DNA of 64,000 nucleotides, from positions 3,785,501 through 3,849,500 of the forward strand of contig NZ_CP067341.1 of assembly GCF_016638705.1 (NCBI RefSeq), in the 5' to 3' direction. A model generated the notes under the pieces. The model was not told where the DNA came from. It ran no database searches and saw nothing but the letters and a program-made list of their open reading frames with translations. The stretch comes from Lysinibacillus agricola. GTDB taxonomy: Bacteria > Bacillota > Bacilli > Bacillales_A > Planococcaceae. The position numbers and the translations under genes were made by a program. Shown here piece by piece: positions 44,541 through 53,448 of this stretch (positions are counted from its first letter, which is position 1; every line of letters starts with the position of its first letter).

Positions 44541-44624
44541 TCAACAAAAAATCTCCGTCATAATGCGAATTAAGGCGATGTCTTCTGCTTGTTCTTGTGT
44601 CATAATACTAAACTTATAGTTCAT
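44541..44624 (-). pseudogene. N-terminal fragment of a GNAT acetyltransferase
   Basis: An ATG at 44624 after GGGGGACC encodes MNYKFSIMTQEQAEDIALIR then IMTEIFC and a stop. MTQEQAEDIA is typical of the N-terminus of RimJ/RimL-like acetyltransferases; the expected next block (NWHYDGEY) is visible in another frame as NSHYDGDF, so a frameshift is followed by loss of the rest. Confidence 0.6.
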
Positions 44625-44719
44625 GGTCCCCCCTCGTCAAACTGTTTTACAAAATTTTTGTTGAAGGGTGAAACCTGGAGTAAAGCTTCCTCGTATAGTA
44701 AGTAGATTGGAGGCTATTT

Positions 44720-45256
44720 ATGACTACATTTACCCTTACCTACCCAAAAGCTTTCGAGAGCTTTTCAAATATTCCTATTGTGAATGAACAAGATGAGATG
44801 GTTTGTGTGCTAGAAAAAGTTGAACGTTCATCTGTTGGAAAAATAATGAATGCTGTAATGCTAGTAGCTTCACAGCAATCATTACCACATCGTTATGAAA
44901 CACGTACTACTTTAGGTGCACCTCTTTTTCAAGTGCAATTTACACCATTAACAAAGGGTGTTAGCCATCAGCTTATTATGCCAGATGGAACAATCTTACC
45001 TATACAACGGAAGACGGTTCAATTACTTGAATCTTCCTACTCTTTTACAATGGATGGACTCGCTTTTCGCTTTGAAAAGGATTTTACTTCAACCGCCTAT
45101 TTATATTGCAATGATGAAAAAATAGCAAGTGCTACTAATATAGAAAATGAACTAGTGCGTACTGGTGTATCTTTTAAACTCTTTAACTCGGATGATACGC
45201 TTTTTGTCGCTTTACTTGCAACTCTGTATCAGGCAATATTCTCAATGAGTAATTAA
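44720..45256 (+). CDS. Tubby C-terminal-like (LURP-type) domain protein
   Basis: 178 residues, soluble and strand-rich: FTLTYPKAFESFSNIPIVNE, YETRTTLGAPLFQVQFTP, LLESSYSFTMDGLAFRFEKD. The pattern of repeated strands followed by one buried hydrophobic C-terminal helix (TLFVALLATLYQAIF) resembles tubby/LURP-like phospholipid-scramblase folds found in Bacillales as small uncharacterised proteins. GGAGGC precedes the ATG. The match is by character, not by strict motifs. It is followed directly by a family A repeat. Confidence 0.7.
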   Translation: MTTFTLTYPKAFESFSNIPIVNEQDEMVCVLEKVERSSVGKIMNAVMLVASQQSLPHRYETRTTLGAPLFQVQFTPLTKGVSHQLIMPDGTILPIQRKTVQLLESSYSFTMDGLAFRFEKDFTSTAYLYCNDEKIASATNIENELVRTGVSFKLFNSDDTLFVALLATLYQAIFSMSN

Positions 45257-45258
45257 AA

Positions 45259-45390
45259 TATCACCATAACGTGGGGTTGATTTCCGTTCCGACTGGGCGC
45301 TTTCCTGGATGGTCCAGTTTCCACTCCAATCAACATATATACATGACATATGGTTTAATAAATGTCATCTCCGATTTTGGATGATGAACC
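45259..45390 (+). repeat. Repeat family A, copy 6 (short form without array)
   Basis: TATCACCATAACGTGGGGTT, GATTTCCGTTCCGACTGGGC, then at once CCAGTTTCCACTCCAATCAA and the outer right end GGATGATGAACC. The smallest copy (about 132 bases): both ends with almost nothing between. Confidence 0.9.
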
Positions 45391-45395
45391 ATAAA

Positions 45396-45420
45396 ACTCC
45401 TATTGTAAGGAGTTTTTTTG
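45396..45420 (+). terminator. Terminator of the tubby-like gene
   Basis: ACTCCT / AGGAGT with a six-base loop followed by seven T, just beyond the family A copy. Confidence 0.75.
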
Positions 45421-45423
45421 ATA

Positions 45424-45528
45424 TTAAAAATTATTAAGTAGCTTATTTACTGCTTCTACCACTACTGAAGGTGCATCATTAGACTTCATCGAATAAAAAA
45501 AAGCTGGTTCCACTACTGCTAGAATCAT
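45424..45528 (-). pseudogene. Fragment of a regulator-like C-terminus
   Basis: Minus-strand frame from an ATG at 45528 gives MILAVVEPAFFYSMKSNDAP then SVVVEAVNKLLNNF and stop. No ribosome site. PAFFYSMKSN...VEAVNKLL resembles the last strand and helix of LysR-type effector domains. A tail fragment is the best guess. Confidence 0.35.
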
Positions 45529-45643
45529 TCAATATATTCCGGGACACGAAATAAATTCGCTTTGTTTTGACTATTTTATGCCGTCCTTCTAATAAAGGAG
45601 TACACTAAAGAGGTAGAAATACTTTACTTTCGGAGGCATTTAT

Positions 45644-45823
45644 ATGGATACTAAAGCAGCAGAAATTAAAAATTTAATGACATTAAATCTACTTGTTCAA
45701 ATTTTAGAGGAACGTGGTATTATGACCGATAGGGAATTAAAAGAACGTCTCACAAATAACGTTAAGCTTTCCTCTATGGATGCAGATTTAAAAGAAAAGG
45801 TTCTTGAAGAAATCAAACATTAA
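45644..45823 (+). CDS. Small uncharacterised protein, 59 residues
   Basis: Starts at the ATG at 45644, seven bases after GGAGG. It encodes MDTKAAEIKNLMTLNLLVQI, LEERGIMTDRELKERLTNNV and KLSSMDADLKEKVLEEIKH. Strongly helical, charged, soluble. It has its own SD and a strong terminator 18 bases downstream. No family recognised; the ERGIMTDRELKERL part reads like a small helical hairpin seen in winged-helix-like proteins, but it is too short to call. Confidence 0.75.
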   Translation: MDTKAAEIKNLMTLNLLVQILEERGIMTDRELKERLTNNVKLSSMDADLKEKVLEEIKH

Positions 45824-45840
45824 TGGATGACATTTCGAAA

Positions 45841-45890
45841 AAAGGGGCCGCTTCCTAAGTGATGAAAATACTTTAAGCGGCCCTTTTTTT
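45841..45890. terminator. Bidirectional terminator
   Basis: AAAGGGGCCGCTT (45841-45853) pairs with AAGCGGCCCTTTTTTT (45875-45890), between the convergent 59-residue and PhzF-like genes. Confidence 0.9.
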
Positions 45891-46782
45891 ATATTTGCAC
45901 CTTTAATTCCTTCACACGTACAGCAGTTCCTGTAATCGAAATATTTAATTTCCCTTTTTCACTTTTTACATGTACATGCACACGTCCATCTTTTCCAAGC
46001 TCTTGACCTTGTTCTACGATAAGTGTTTTTGGCAATTGTGCTTCTCTATCAATGTAATTTGCAAAATATGCTCCCATGACACCAGAGGCAGTTCCTGTAA
46101 CAACATCTTCAATTGTTCCAGAATAAGGAGATGAAAAATGTCTTGCATGCATATCAGCGTTCTTATCAAATGCCTCTAAGCAAAAAGGATGCAAGGATGC
46201 TTTTGGCATTTCTTCTAGGATAGCTGGAAAATCTGCAGTTTGCGGGGTCATTTTTTCAAAGTATGTTAAATTTTTAATAGGTATTAGCAATGTCCAAATT
46301 CCTGTACTTCCATAAACTATCGGTAAACCAGGATGTATCGCTTCTTCTGTCAGTCCAATTGATTGTGCAAGCTTTGATTTTGAACCATTAAAGGCTTCAA
46401 ACTGAGGCGCTGCATGTTGCATGGTGATATAAATTTGTCTTGTTTGTTGTTCTTTTATCTCAATTGGGAGAATTCCTGCTTTCGTTTCAATGGTTAGCTT
46501 TGACTTATCCTTTAGTAAACCTTTTGTTTTTAGAGCATATATCGTTGCCATTGTTGCATGTCCACATAAATTCATCTCATGCCCTGGCGTGAAATAACGT
46601 ATACGTAAATCTGCTTTATCCGATTTTAGCGCAAAGGCTGTTTCATTAAAGCCTACTTGCTTAGCAATAGCCTGCATTTCTATTTCACTATATTGATCTC
46701 CCTCTACTACGACACCTGCTGGATTCCCCTTACTAGGTATCGTACTAAACGCATCACAATGATGAACGGTAACAATTTTCAT
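45889..46782 (-). CDS. PhzF-family isomerase/epimerase
   Basis: 297 residues, two-domain diaminopimelate-epimerase fold. N-terminal [19 protein letters not shown] and catalytic Glu47 in QVGFNETAF, with [21 protein letters not shown]. The second domain has [12 protein letters not shown]. PhzF itself isomerises a phenazine precursor, but most Bacillales members are stand-alone enzymes of unknown substrate and no phenazine genes are here. AGAAAGGAAAAG precedes the ATG. Confidence 0.9.
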   Translation of the reverse strand: MKIVTVHHCDAFSTIPSKGNPAGVVVEGDQYSEIEMQAIAKQVGFNETAFALKSDKADLRIRYFTPGHEMNLCGHATMATIYALKTKGLLKDKSKLTIETKAGILPIEIKEQQTRQIYITMQHAAPQFEAFNGSKSKLAQSIGLTEEAIHPGLPIVYGSTGIWTLLIPIKNLTYFEKMTPQTADFPAILEEMPKASLHPFCLEAFDKNADMHARHFSSPYSGTIEDVVTGTASGVMGAYFANYIDREAQLPKTLIVEQGQELGKDGRVHVHVKSEKGKLNISITGTAVRVKELKVQI

Positions 46783-46842
46783 ATGCTTTTCCTTTCTCTT
46801 TATAAGCTCTATAGTAAGGCAGATTCATAAAAGCTAATTCAA

Positions 46843-47409
46843 CTAATGTGTACTACCAAGCCTTTCAAAAGGCCACAATACAAAGCCTGCTGTTCCTAAA
46901 ATTGTATCCTGCGAAACAAATCCAACTTCCGAACTTCGACTGTCTATACTTCCTCGGCGATTATCCCCGAGAACGAAAAAATGGCCCTCTGGTACTGTCA
47001 TTTCTCCTAATTGCTCCTCTAGGATAAAATCATATGTAAAATCACCTTTATCCAGTAATGCTTCTTTATATTCAGTTAAATAGGGCTCATCATAAGCCTT
47101 TCCATTTATATATAAAACATCATCTTTATAGGCTATATGATCTCCTGGTAAACCGATGATTCTTTTAATATAATTCTCATCTTCTTTTGCTTCAAAGACA
47201 ATAATATCGAAGCGGTCATAATTGGAAATTCGTGGTCCCACTTTATTAACAATTACTTTGTCTCCATTTTCAAAAGTCGGCTCCATTGAAGCACCTTTTA
47301 CAGCTATAGGAGATAGAAAAAAATAACGTATACCCATTGTAAAAATGATTGCTAGTCCAATCGTTTTAAACCATGCCCAAAATTCATTCTTAGTTTGTTT
47401 TTGTGTCAC
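46843..47409 (-). CDS. sipS: Type I signal peptidase
   Basis: 188 residues. One N-terminal membrane helix (about 14-32), then the extracytoplasmic catalytic domain with nucleophile Ser41 (GASMEPT), general base Lys82 (YIKRIIGLPGD) and the GDNRRGSIDSR box. It removes signal peptides from secreted proteins. Bacillus species carry several paralogues, so the exact letter is uncertain. GTG start with GGAGTG upstream. A complete family A repeat lies upstream of it. Confidence 0.93.
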   Translation of the reverse strand: MTQKQTKNEFWAWFKTIGLAIIFTMGIRYFFLSPIAVKGASMEPTFENGDKVIVNKVGPRISNYDRFDIIVFEAKEDENYIKRIIGLPGDHIAYKDDVLYINGKAYDEPYLTEYKEALLDKGDFTYDFILEEQLGEMTVPEGHFFVLGDNRRGSIDSRSSEVGFVSQDTILGTAGFVLWPFERLGSTH

Positions 47410-47504
47410 ACTTTACACTCCAATCCTTCTTCTCTAGTATCCAATTCTCTTACATTAATGGATACGAATTTCCTGTAAAAAGGTTTCATAACTTCTAATA
47501 ATAT

Positions 47505-47758
47505 AGCTCATCACCATAACCTGTGTTTGATTTCCGTTCCGACTGGGCGCTTTCCTGGGGCGTCCGATGAGCCGCTTCGCTCTAGGGTCTCGGGCCAACA
47601 CGAGATTGGTCACGAAGGCGTTATCACAGGATGTGATGCTTTTAGCCTTTGTTCCTCTATTGCTGATCCCCAAGGAATCGCCCAACCTTGACTCCAATCA
47701 ATTTATATAAATGGCATACGTTTTAACAAATGTCATCCACAACTTTTGGTGATGAGCC
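47505..47758 (+). repeat. Repeat family A, copy 7 (complete ends, no array)
   Basis: Outer ends GCTCATCACCA and TGGTGATGAGC are perfect inverted repeats. Inside are TTTGATTTCCGTTCCGACTG, GGGGCGTCCGATGAGCCGCT, GGTCACGAAGGCGTTATCAC (also in the copy at 11136) and ATCGCCCAACC...CTCCAATCAA. The best example of the element borders. Confidence 0.9.
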
Positions 47759-47879
47759 AATAATATTTAGATACTCTAGTATATTTCCCCTATAATAAAA
47801 AGAATTAGCACAAAGGCTTTTTGCCACAACGCTAATACTTAGTTTATAGGACATAATACTGCGATAGGATGGTGTTTTT

Positions 47880-49223
47880 TTACTCTGCTTGCCTTACATC
47901 TTGTTCAGTTAAGAGACCTGTAAATTCATCTGGTGCGACTTGCTTTTTCACTTTCATAGCTATTAAATAAACAATTATTGATACAATTAACGATTGAACT
48001 GCAGGTAGTCCTATTTGGTTTACGTATTGGGTGTAGTAGCCTACTGCCACAGCTGTAACTACAGCAATCGTAGCCATCCAGTTCCAGCCCTTAATTTCTA
48101 TCCATTGCTTATTACGGATAAAAAAGAAGTCAGCAAACATAACACCTGCAATTGCTGGATATAGTAATGCGGTTAAGTATAGGAAATCTGTGAAGTAATC
48201 TAGAATTCCCATCAGCGCGATAATAATCGCTATAACCGTACCAATAAATGTAAGTAAGGCTCGTCCTTTACCAGAAGTAACATTTAAAACGTTTGCTAAT
48301 GCTAAGCCCATACTATAATTATTAACAAGCTGCGATGTCCAAGTAGCTAACCATAAAATGAGGAAACCCCAAACTGGGAAACCTAGATTCATCATGACAT
48401 TAACGATATCAGCATCGCCTACACCAACAGACATGATTGCACCTACGATAAATAACGGGAATCCGATTAAAACGATACCACTTGGAATTAATAAATTATC
48501 TTTCCATAATGGCTTTGCATATCGTGTATAATCGGATGCAATGACCCATTGCGAGACATTAACACCAATTACAAGACTAATTGCTGCCGCTATAGTCATC
48601 GACTGCTCAGGATTCCAGGATGAAATTGTTTCCCAACCTGTATTTTTTAACGCTAAGTAAATGCCACCAACAATTAATAATAACCCTGATGGAACGGCTA
48701 AATAATCTGTCCATTTCATAGAACCGTAACCGATAATTGAAGGTGCTGCAAAAAGAAGACCTGCTATTGTTGTTACTACTGCCCAAGCTATCCAATTATG
48801 CTTATAGTCGATTCCAAACATGGCGGCCATTGCATTACCAGCAACAGCCGTTTGTAATGCCCACCATCCAAGAGAAACGACAAATATCGTTATGCCAACA
48901 ATTAATTTAGCTTGAATAGTACCAAAACTTGTTTTCGCTATTACCGAAGATGGAAGTCCTGTTTTAGCCCCGATATAGCCTTGTAATGTATTGCCTAACC
49001 ATTGAAAACCAAATAATGCGATGATCAAAATTAGCAGAATTTTGCTTAATCCAAAGCTTGCTGTTAAACTAGCTCCTACCATTAAAACTGGAATTGTAAA
49101 CTCAAGGCCACCAAAAATCATAGTTGGTGTAATCCAATGCTGTCGGTCACTTTCTGGTATTGCTGTTAATGCTGGATCTTTACCAAGCATTGATGTTTTT
49201 TCTGTATTGACTTCATTTCCCAT
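47880..49223 (-). CDS. NCS1-family permease (cytosine/hydantoin type)
   Basis: 447 residues, about 12 membrane helices, CodB/Mhp1-like. It has the family GYIGAKTGLPSSVIAKTSFG motif after helix 2 and NVSQWVIASDYTRYAKP in helix 6-7. Last gene of the hyu operon (78 bases after the cupin gene), which supports uptake of a hydantoin, dihydropyrimidine or related ring compound. AAGGAGG precedes the ATG. Substrate not readable from sequence. Confidence 0.9.
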   Translation of the reverse strand: MGNEVNTEKTSMLGKDPALTAIPESDRQHWITPTMIFGGLEFTIPVLMVGASLTASFGLSKILLILIIALFGFQWLGNTLQGYIGAKTGLPSSVIAKTSFGTIQAKLIVGITIFVVSLGWWALQTAVAGNAMAAMFGIDYKHNWIAWAVVTTIAGLLFAAPSIIGYGSMKWTDYLAVPSGLLLIVGGIYLALKNTGWETISSWNPEQSMTIAAAISLVIGVNVSQWVIASDYTRYAKPLWKDNLLIPSGIVLIGFPLFIVGAIMSVGVGDADIVNVMMNLGFPVWGFLILWLATWTSQLVNNYSMGLALANVLNVTSGKGRALLTFIGTVIAIIIALMGILDYFTDFLYLTALLYPAIAGVMFADFFFIRNKQWIEIKGWNWMATIAVVTAVAVGYYTQYVNQIGLPAVQSLIVSIIVYLIAMKVKKQVAPDEFTGLLTEQDVRQAE

Positions 49224-49301
49224 TTCTTAACCTCCTTACTGTATCCAATGATATTATTTTTAGTTTGTTAGATTCCTTTAATAATAGTCTGAGTTTTCAA
49301 T

Positions 49302-49619
49302 CTATTTTATATCTAATAATGCATAAACAATCTCCACTATTTCTTCACTATCATTCATACACCAATGCGCCTCCCCAGCTGGAATAAAGGATGCCTCCCC
49401 TTGGGTAATTCGATAGCTTTTTCCTCCAGATTCTCCTGTTAGGGAACCTCTCACAATAAAGGAATACTCATTTTCATTATGTGAGGTAGTTCCCGTTAAA
49501 GGTAATCGCTCACCAGGTTTTATTTTGACGAAGCCAAACTTAATTTCACTTTCTTTATATTGATCTTGAAATAAATTTTGCTGAACAATATCTTCTTGCG
49601 TAATTTCTTTAATAATCAT
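49302..49619 (-). CDS. Small cupin-domain protein
   Basis: 105 residues, a single cupin barrel. Metal-ligand motif 1 is roughly TTSHNENEYSFIVRGSL and motif 2 PAGEAHWCMN. It lies 14 bases downstream of hyuB in the same operon, so a role in handling the substrate or product (isomerase, decarboxylase or lactonase) is likely. AAAGGAG precedes the ATG. Precise activity unknown. Confidence 0.82.
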   Translation of the reverse strand: MIIKEITQEDIVQQNLFQDQYKESEIKFGFVKIKPGERLPLTGTTSHNENEYSFIVRGSLTGESGGKSYRITQGEASFIPAGEAHWCMNDSEEIVEIVYALLDIK

Positions 49620-49633
49620 GGCCAGTTCTCCTT

Positions 49634-51376
49634 TTACTGCGCATTTCGTTTTGGCAGTTCCTCGTAACTATAGTCCATTTCATCTACTCGAACATAAAAG
49701 AATGTTTCCGCCTCCTCCTTCGAAAAATAGCCATTTTTGACATCGCGCACTACTTGTTCAGCTGGTCGATTACGCGGATCTCCATAGCCTCCACCAGTAC
49801 CAGTTATTAATTGAACAACATCGTTTTTATTTAACTTATATCTGGGGTATACACCGTATGGGCCATCAATTTCACCAGATGCCTTTTTAATGTAAAACTC
49901 ATTTGGTGAACCATAATTGCCATTATCAATGCCCCATGGTAAAAATTTATTGCGTCCAAATGTTACAGTCACAGCTTGATTATCTGTCATTGCTCTATAG
50001 GAACGAATAACCCCTTTACCACCGATATATTCTCCAGCACCTGCTCCATTTCTATCCTCTCTTAAACTATATTCATCAATTAAGACACCATATCGTGTTT
50101 CTGCTACTTCTATTGGTACGTTGTATGTTTCACCATCTGAAAAACAGAATTGACCAGATGCACCATCTGCATCATTTCCGCCACCCCATCCACCTACAGA
50201 TGGCTCAACGATTAAAAACGGTTCTCCTGTATCATGATGTGTACCGCTTAATGTCACTGCACAAACCGATAAAAATTGACCAGCTGTTAATCGACTAGGA
50301 ATGTGTGGCGCTAACGCTTTCCATACTAAATCTAAGCTACCAAGCAATGTTTCAAAGTAATTGGAAACAGGCACCGGTCTTTCGGCAGACATAATTGATC
50401 GTGGATCAACGATAATTTTTAACGGCTTAAATACACCATCATTAACATCTTGAGCTGGATTTGTAATAGCTAAAAAGATGGCACGTACAGCTGATACTAA
50501 TCCAGTGTAGGAACAATTGACTGGACCCGGCACTTGTGGCGAGCTTCCTCTAAAATCACAAATAAATTCATCATCTGTAATGGTTACCTTAACTTTAATA
50601 GGAAACGGTCCATTTCCGATGCCATCAGTATCGATAAAATCCTCTGCATAAAATTCACCCTTTGGAAGCTTTGCGAGCTCTTGTTTGGCCATCGCTTCTC
50701 CATGCGCTAAATGATAGTCAATCGCTGCTAAAATAGTTGCGACTGAATGTTTATCACATAATTCTTTGACACGTTTTTCGCCTGTTCTAAGAGCAGCAAC
50801 CTGCGCAAACATATCTCCTAACGACAAATCTGGAAAGCGCACATTAGAACGGATAATCTCAACAATTGCCTCGTTTAATTTACCTTCGTCATAGAGTTTA
50901 AGACATGAGAATTGAAGCCCTTCTTGGAAAATATCTACTGAGTCATTCGTAAACGAACCTGGGTCCTTACCTCCAACTTCTGTCCAATGTGCTTTATTTG
51001 CGGAAAAAGCAATCAATTTTCCTTGATAAAAAATCGGCATAACGAGTCCAACATCTGATAAATGGGATCCCCCTCCTTGGTAAGGGTCATTGATGATCAT
51101 AATATCCCCTTCCTTTAACTTATCACCTGGATATTTTTTTAGCGTTTCCTTGACCATAAAAGTCAGCATACCAATGAAGCCTGTTACACCATTACCCTGT
51201 GTTAGTAAATTACCTTCCGCATCAGTTAAGCCACTCGCATAGTCTAAAACTTCATAGATGATCGGACTCATAGAAGTTCGAGCCAAAGCAACGAACATCT
51301 CATCTCCAGCAGATAACAGCGCATCTTTCACAATTTCTAGCGTAAATGGATCAATTTGCGTGTTCAATGTCGTCAT
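49634..51376 (-). CDS. hyuB: Hydantoinase/oxoprolinase subunit B
   Basis: 580 residues, PF02538. Conserved SPIIYEVLDYASGLTDAEGN, INDPYQGGGSHLSDVGLVMP and GGWGGGNDADG blocks. With HyuA it forms ATP-dependent ring-opening or carboxylating enzymes (N-methylhydantoinase, 5-oxoprolinase, acetone and acetophenone carboxylase families). The start ATG overlaps the hyuA stop by one base (TAATG), so the two are translationally coupled. Confidence 0.93.
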   Translation of the reverse strand: MTTLNTQIDPFTLEIVKDALLSAGDEMFVALARTSMSPIIYEVLDYASGLTDAEGNLLTQGNGVTGFIGMLTFMVKETLKKYPGDKLKEGDIMIINDPYQGGGSHLSDVGLVMPIFYQGKLIAFSANKAHWTEVGGKDPGSFTNDSVDIFQEGLQFSCLKLYDEGKLNEAIVEIIRSNVRFPDLSLGDMFAQVAALRTGEKRVKELCDKHSVATILAAIDYHLAHGEAMAKQELAKLPKGEFYAEDFIDTDGIGNGPFPIKVKVTITDDEFICDFRGSSPQVPGPVNCSYTGLVSAVRAIFLAITNPAQDVNDGVFKPLKIIVDPRSIMSAERPVPVSNYFETLLGSLDLVWKALAPHIPSRLTAGQFLSVCAVTLSGTHHDTGEPFLIVEPSVGGWGGGNDADGASGQFCFSDGETYNVPIEVAETRYGVLIDEYSLREDRNGAGAGEYIGGKGVIRSYRAMTDNQAVTVTFGRNKFLPWGIDNGNYGSPNEFYIKKASGEIDGPYGVYPRYKLNKNDVVQLITGTGGGYGDPRNRPAEQVVRDVKNGYFSKEEAETFFYVRVDEMDYSYEELPKRNAQ

Positions 51377-53427
51377 TATATTTCCTCCTTTTCAATAACG
51401 ATGTTTCCGTAGGCATCTACATAGAGTGACTGATTTTTATAAATCACAGTAGCGGCAGCTTTTTCTTCTACGATGACAGGACCTTTTACTTTTTCTTCAA
51501 TCGGCAATAACTCACGATTATAAATATTTGTTTTCACCCATCCATCCTGCTCATAATACACAGCACGTTGTTCTAGCCATGCATCTTGTAAACTGCTTTG
51601 ACGACTAATTGTCTTCAGCTTTGGCTTACTTACCTTACCAAAAGCTGTCACATGAATATTAACAATTTCCGTCTCTGCGTCTGGCAATTTAAATGTAAAA
51701 TTTTTCTCGTGTAAATGATTAAAATTTGCAATCGCCTTGTCTATGGTTGCTTGATTCCACTGGCCTCCATCTACAGGCACCTTAACGGTATGCTCTTGAC
51801 CTAAATAGCGCATATCGGCATAGCGTTGGAAAAATACATTGTCTTCTCCCATGCTTTCAGCTTTAAAATGTTGAATAGCATTGCTTTCAATCTCCGCCCA
51901 TACTCTATTCATTTCAACTAAATCAAGTTCATGCATTCGTTTAATATATGTTTGAATATAATCGTGGCGTAAATCTGTCATAAGCATTCCCCATGCAGAA
52001 AATACGGGTGATGCAATCGGAATAATGACTTTTTTAACACCTAATTCAAGTGCTAAAGCAGGGGCATGCATCGAACCACCGCCACCAAAAGCAATCAATG
52101 TGAAATCTCGAGGGTTATGACCTTTACGAATTGAAATTAACTTTAGTGCATTTAACATATTAGAATTTGCAATTCGAATTATGCCAAGTGCTGCTTCTTC
52201 TGCAGACATGTTAAACGGATTTCCTATTTTCTCCGCAATTACATTTTTAACATTGTCGAGATTGACATTAAAATCAAAATTTTTCGGTGACAATCTACCT
52301 GTTAATAAATTAGCATCTGTTGTTGTTGGTTCTGTTCCACCTTGTCCATATGCAACTGGTCCAGGACGAGCACCTGCGGATTGTGGTCCAACTTTTAAAG
52401 AGCCTGCACTATCAATCCAAGCGATAGAACCTCCACCGTTACCAATCTCTACAATATCAACAACAGGCGTTTTAATCGGATAACCTGCATGACGATTATC
52501 TTTTTCAATATAATAATCTGTTGAAACCTTTACCTCGCCATTTTCAATTAAAGAGCACTTCGCTGTTGTACCCCCAATATCAAAGGCAATAATATTTTTT
52601 TCACCTAATATTTCACCAAGTACAGCTGCACCTAAAATGCCAGCAACCGGACCAGACTCCACCATATTTATTGGGGAACGTTTTGCATTATCAAACTTTG
52701 TTGTCCCTCCATTTGATTGCATAATATAGCTTTGTTCAATATTGACAGTATCCTGTAATTTTTGCTCAAGACGATCAATGTATGTTGTGGCAGCTGGCTG
52801 CACATAAGCATTCAATACTGCCGTATTTGTTCGTTCATATTCACGCCATTCTTGTGTAATTTCACTAGAAGCGGTTACTTGTATCTCTGGCCACAATTTC
52901 TTAATCTTTTGCACAGCCGCTTTTTCGTGCTCATTATTAACGTAAGAATGTAAAAAGGAGACAGCAATCGCCTCTACCTGTTCCTTCTTAAAGTAGTCCA
53001 CTATTTCTTCAAGCTCATTAACATTTATCGCTTCTAATACTTGTCCTTTATAATTAAGCCTTTCAGTAATTTCTCTACGTAAATAACGCTCTACGAATGG
53101 CTGTGGTTTTTGGTACTTGACATTAAACAAATCTGGTCGATTTCCACGTGCAATTTCTAATACATCTCTAAAACCTTTTGTTGTAATTAACCCAGTTTTA
53201 GCTCCCTTACGCTCTGTCAATGCATTGATAATTACCGTAGTACCGTGGATAAACATTTCTAATTGTGTTTGATCAACACCACCCTTTTTAATGACATCGA
53301 TAACTCCCTGCTCAAAATTTGGCGGAGTTGTATTACTTTTCTCATAGCCAAAGTTTCCTTGTCCATCCACATATACTAAATCAGTAAATGTACCTCCGAT
53401 ATCTGTTGCAACTCTCATTTCATACAC
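51376..53427 (-). CDS. hyuA: Hydantoinase/oxoprolinase subunit A
   Basis: 683 residues. N-terminal HyuA_N ATPase domain starts RVATDIGGTFTDLVYVD, with HGTTVIINALTERKGAKTGL; the middle HyuA domain has FDIGGTTAKCSLIENG and GGGSIAWID; the C-terminal part has FGGGGSMHAPALA. ATP is used to phosphorylate the substrate carbonyl for ring opening or carboxylation. Start GTG at 53427 (AAGGA seven bases before); the ATG at 53418 is a possible alternative. The dedicated regulator gene ends 21 bases upstream. Confidence 0.93.
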   Translation of the reverse strand: MYEMRVATDIGGTFTDLVYVDGQGNFGYEKSNTTPPNFEQGVIDVIKKGGVDQTQLEMFIHGTTVIINALTERKGAKTGLITTKGFRDVLEIARGNRPDLFNVKYQKPQPFVERYLRREITERLNYKGQVLEAINVNELEEIVDYFKKEQVEAIAVSFLHSYVNNEHEKAAVQKIKKLWPEIQVTASSEITQEWREYERTNTAVLNAYVQPAATTYIDRLEQKLQDTVNIEQSYIMQSNGGTTKFDNAKRSPINMVESGPVAGILGAAVLGEILGEKNIIAFDIGGTTAKCSLIENGEVKVSTDYYIEKDNRHAGYPIKTPVVDIVEIGNGGGSIAWIDSAGSLKVGPQSAGARPGPVAYGQGGTEPTTTDANLLTGRLSPKNFDFNVNLDNVKNVIAEKIGNPFNMSAEEAALGIIRIANSNMLNALKLISIRKGHNPRDFTLIAFGGGGSMHAPALALELGVKKVIIPIASPVFSAWGMLMTDLRHDYIQTYIKRMHELDLVEMNRVWAEIESNAIQHFKAESMGEDNVFFQRYADMRYLGQEHTVKVPVDGGQWNQATIDKAIANFNHLHEKNFTFKLPDAETEIVNIHVTAFGKVSKPKLKTISRQSSLQDAWLEQRAVYYEQDGWVKTNIYNRELLPIEEKVKGPVIVEEKAAATVIYKNQSLYVDAYGNIVIEKEEI

Positions 53428-53448
53428 CTAACCTTCCTTATTAATTTT

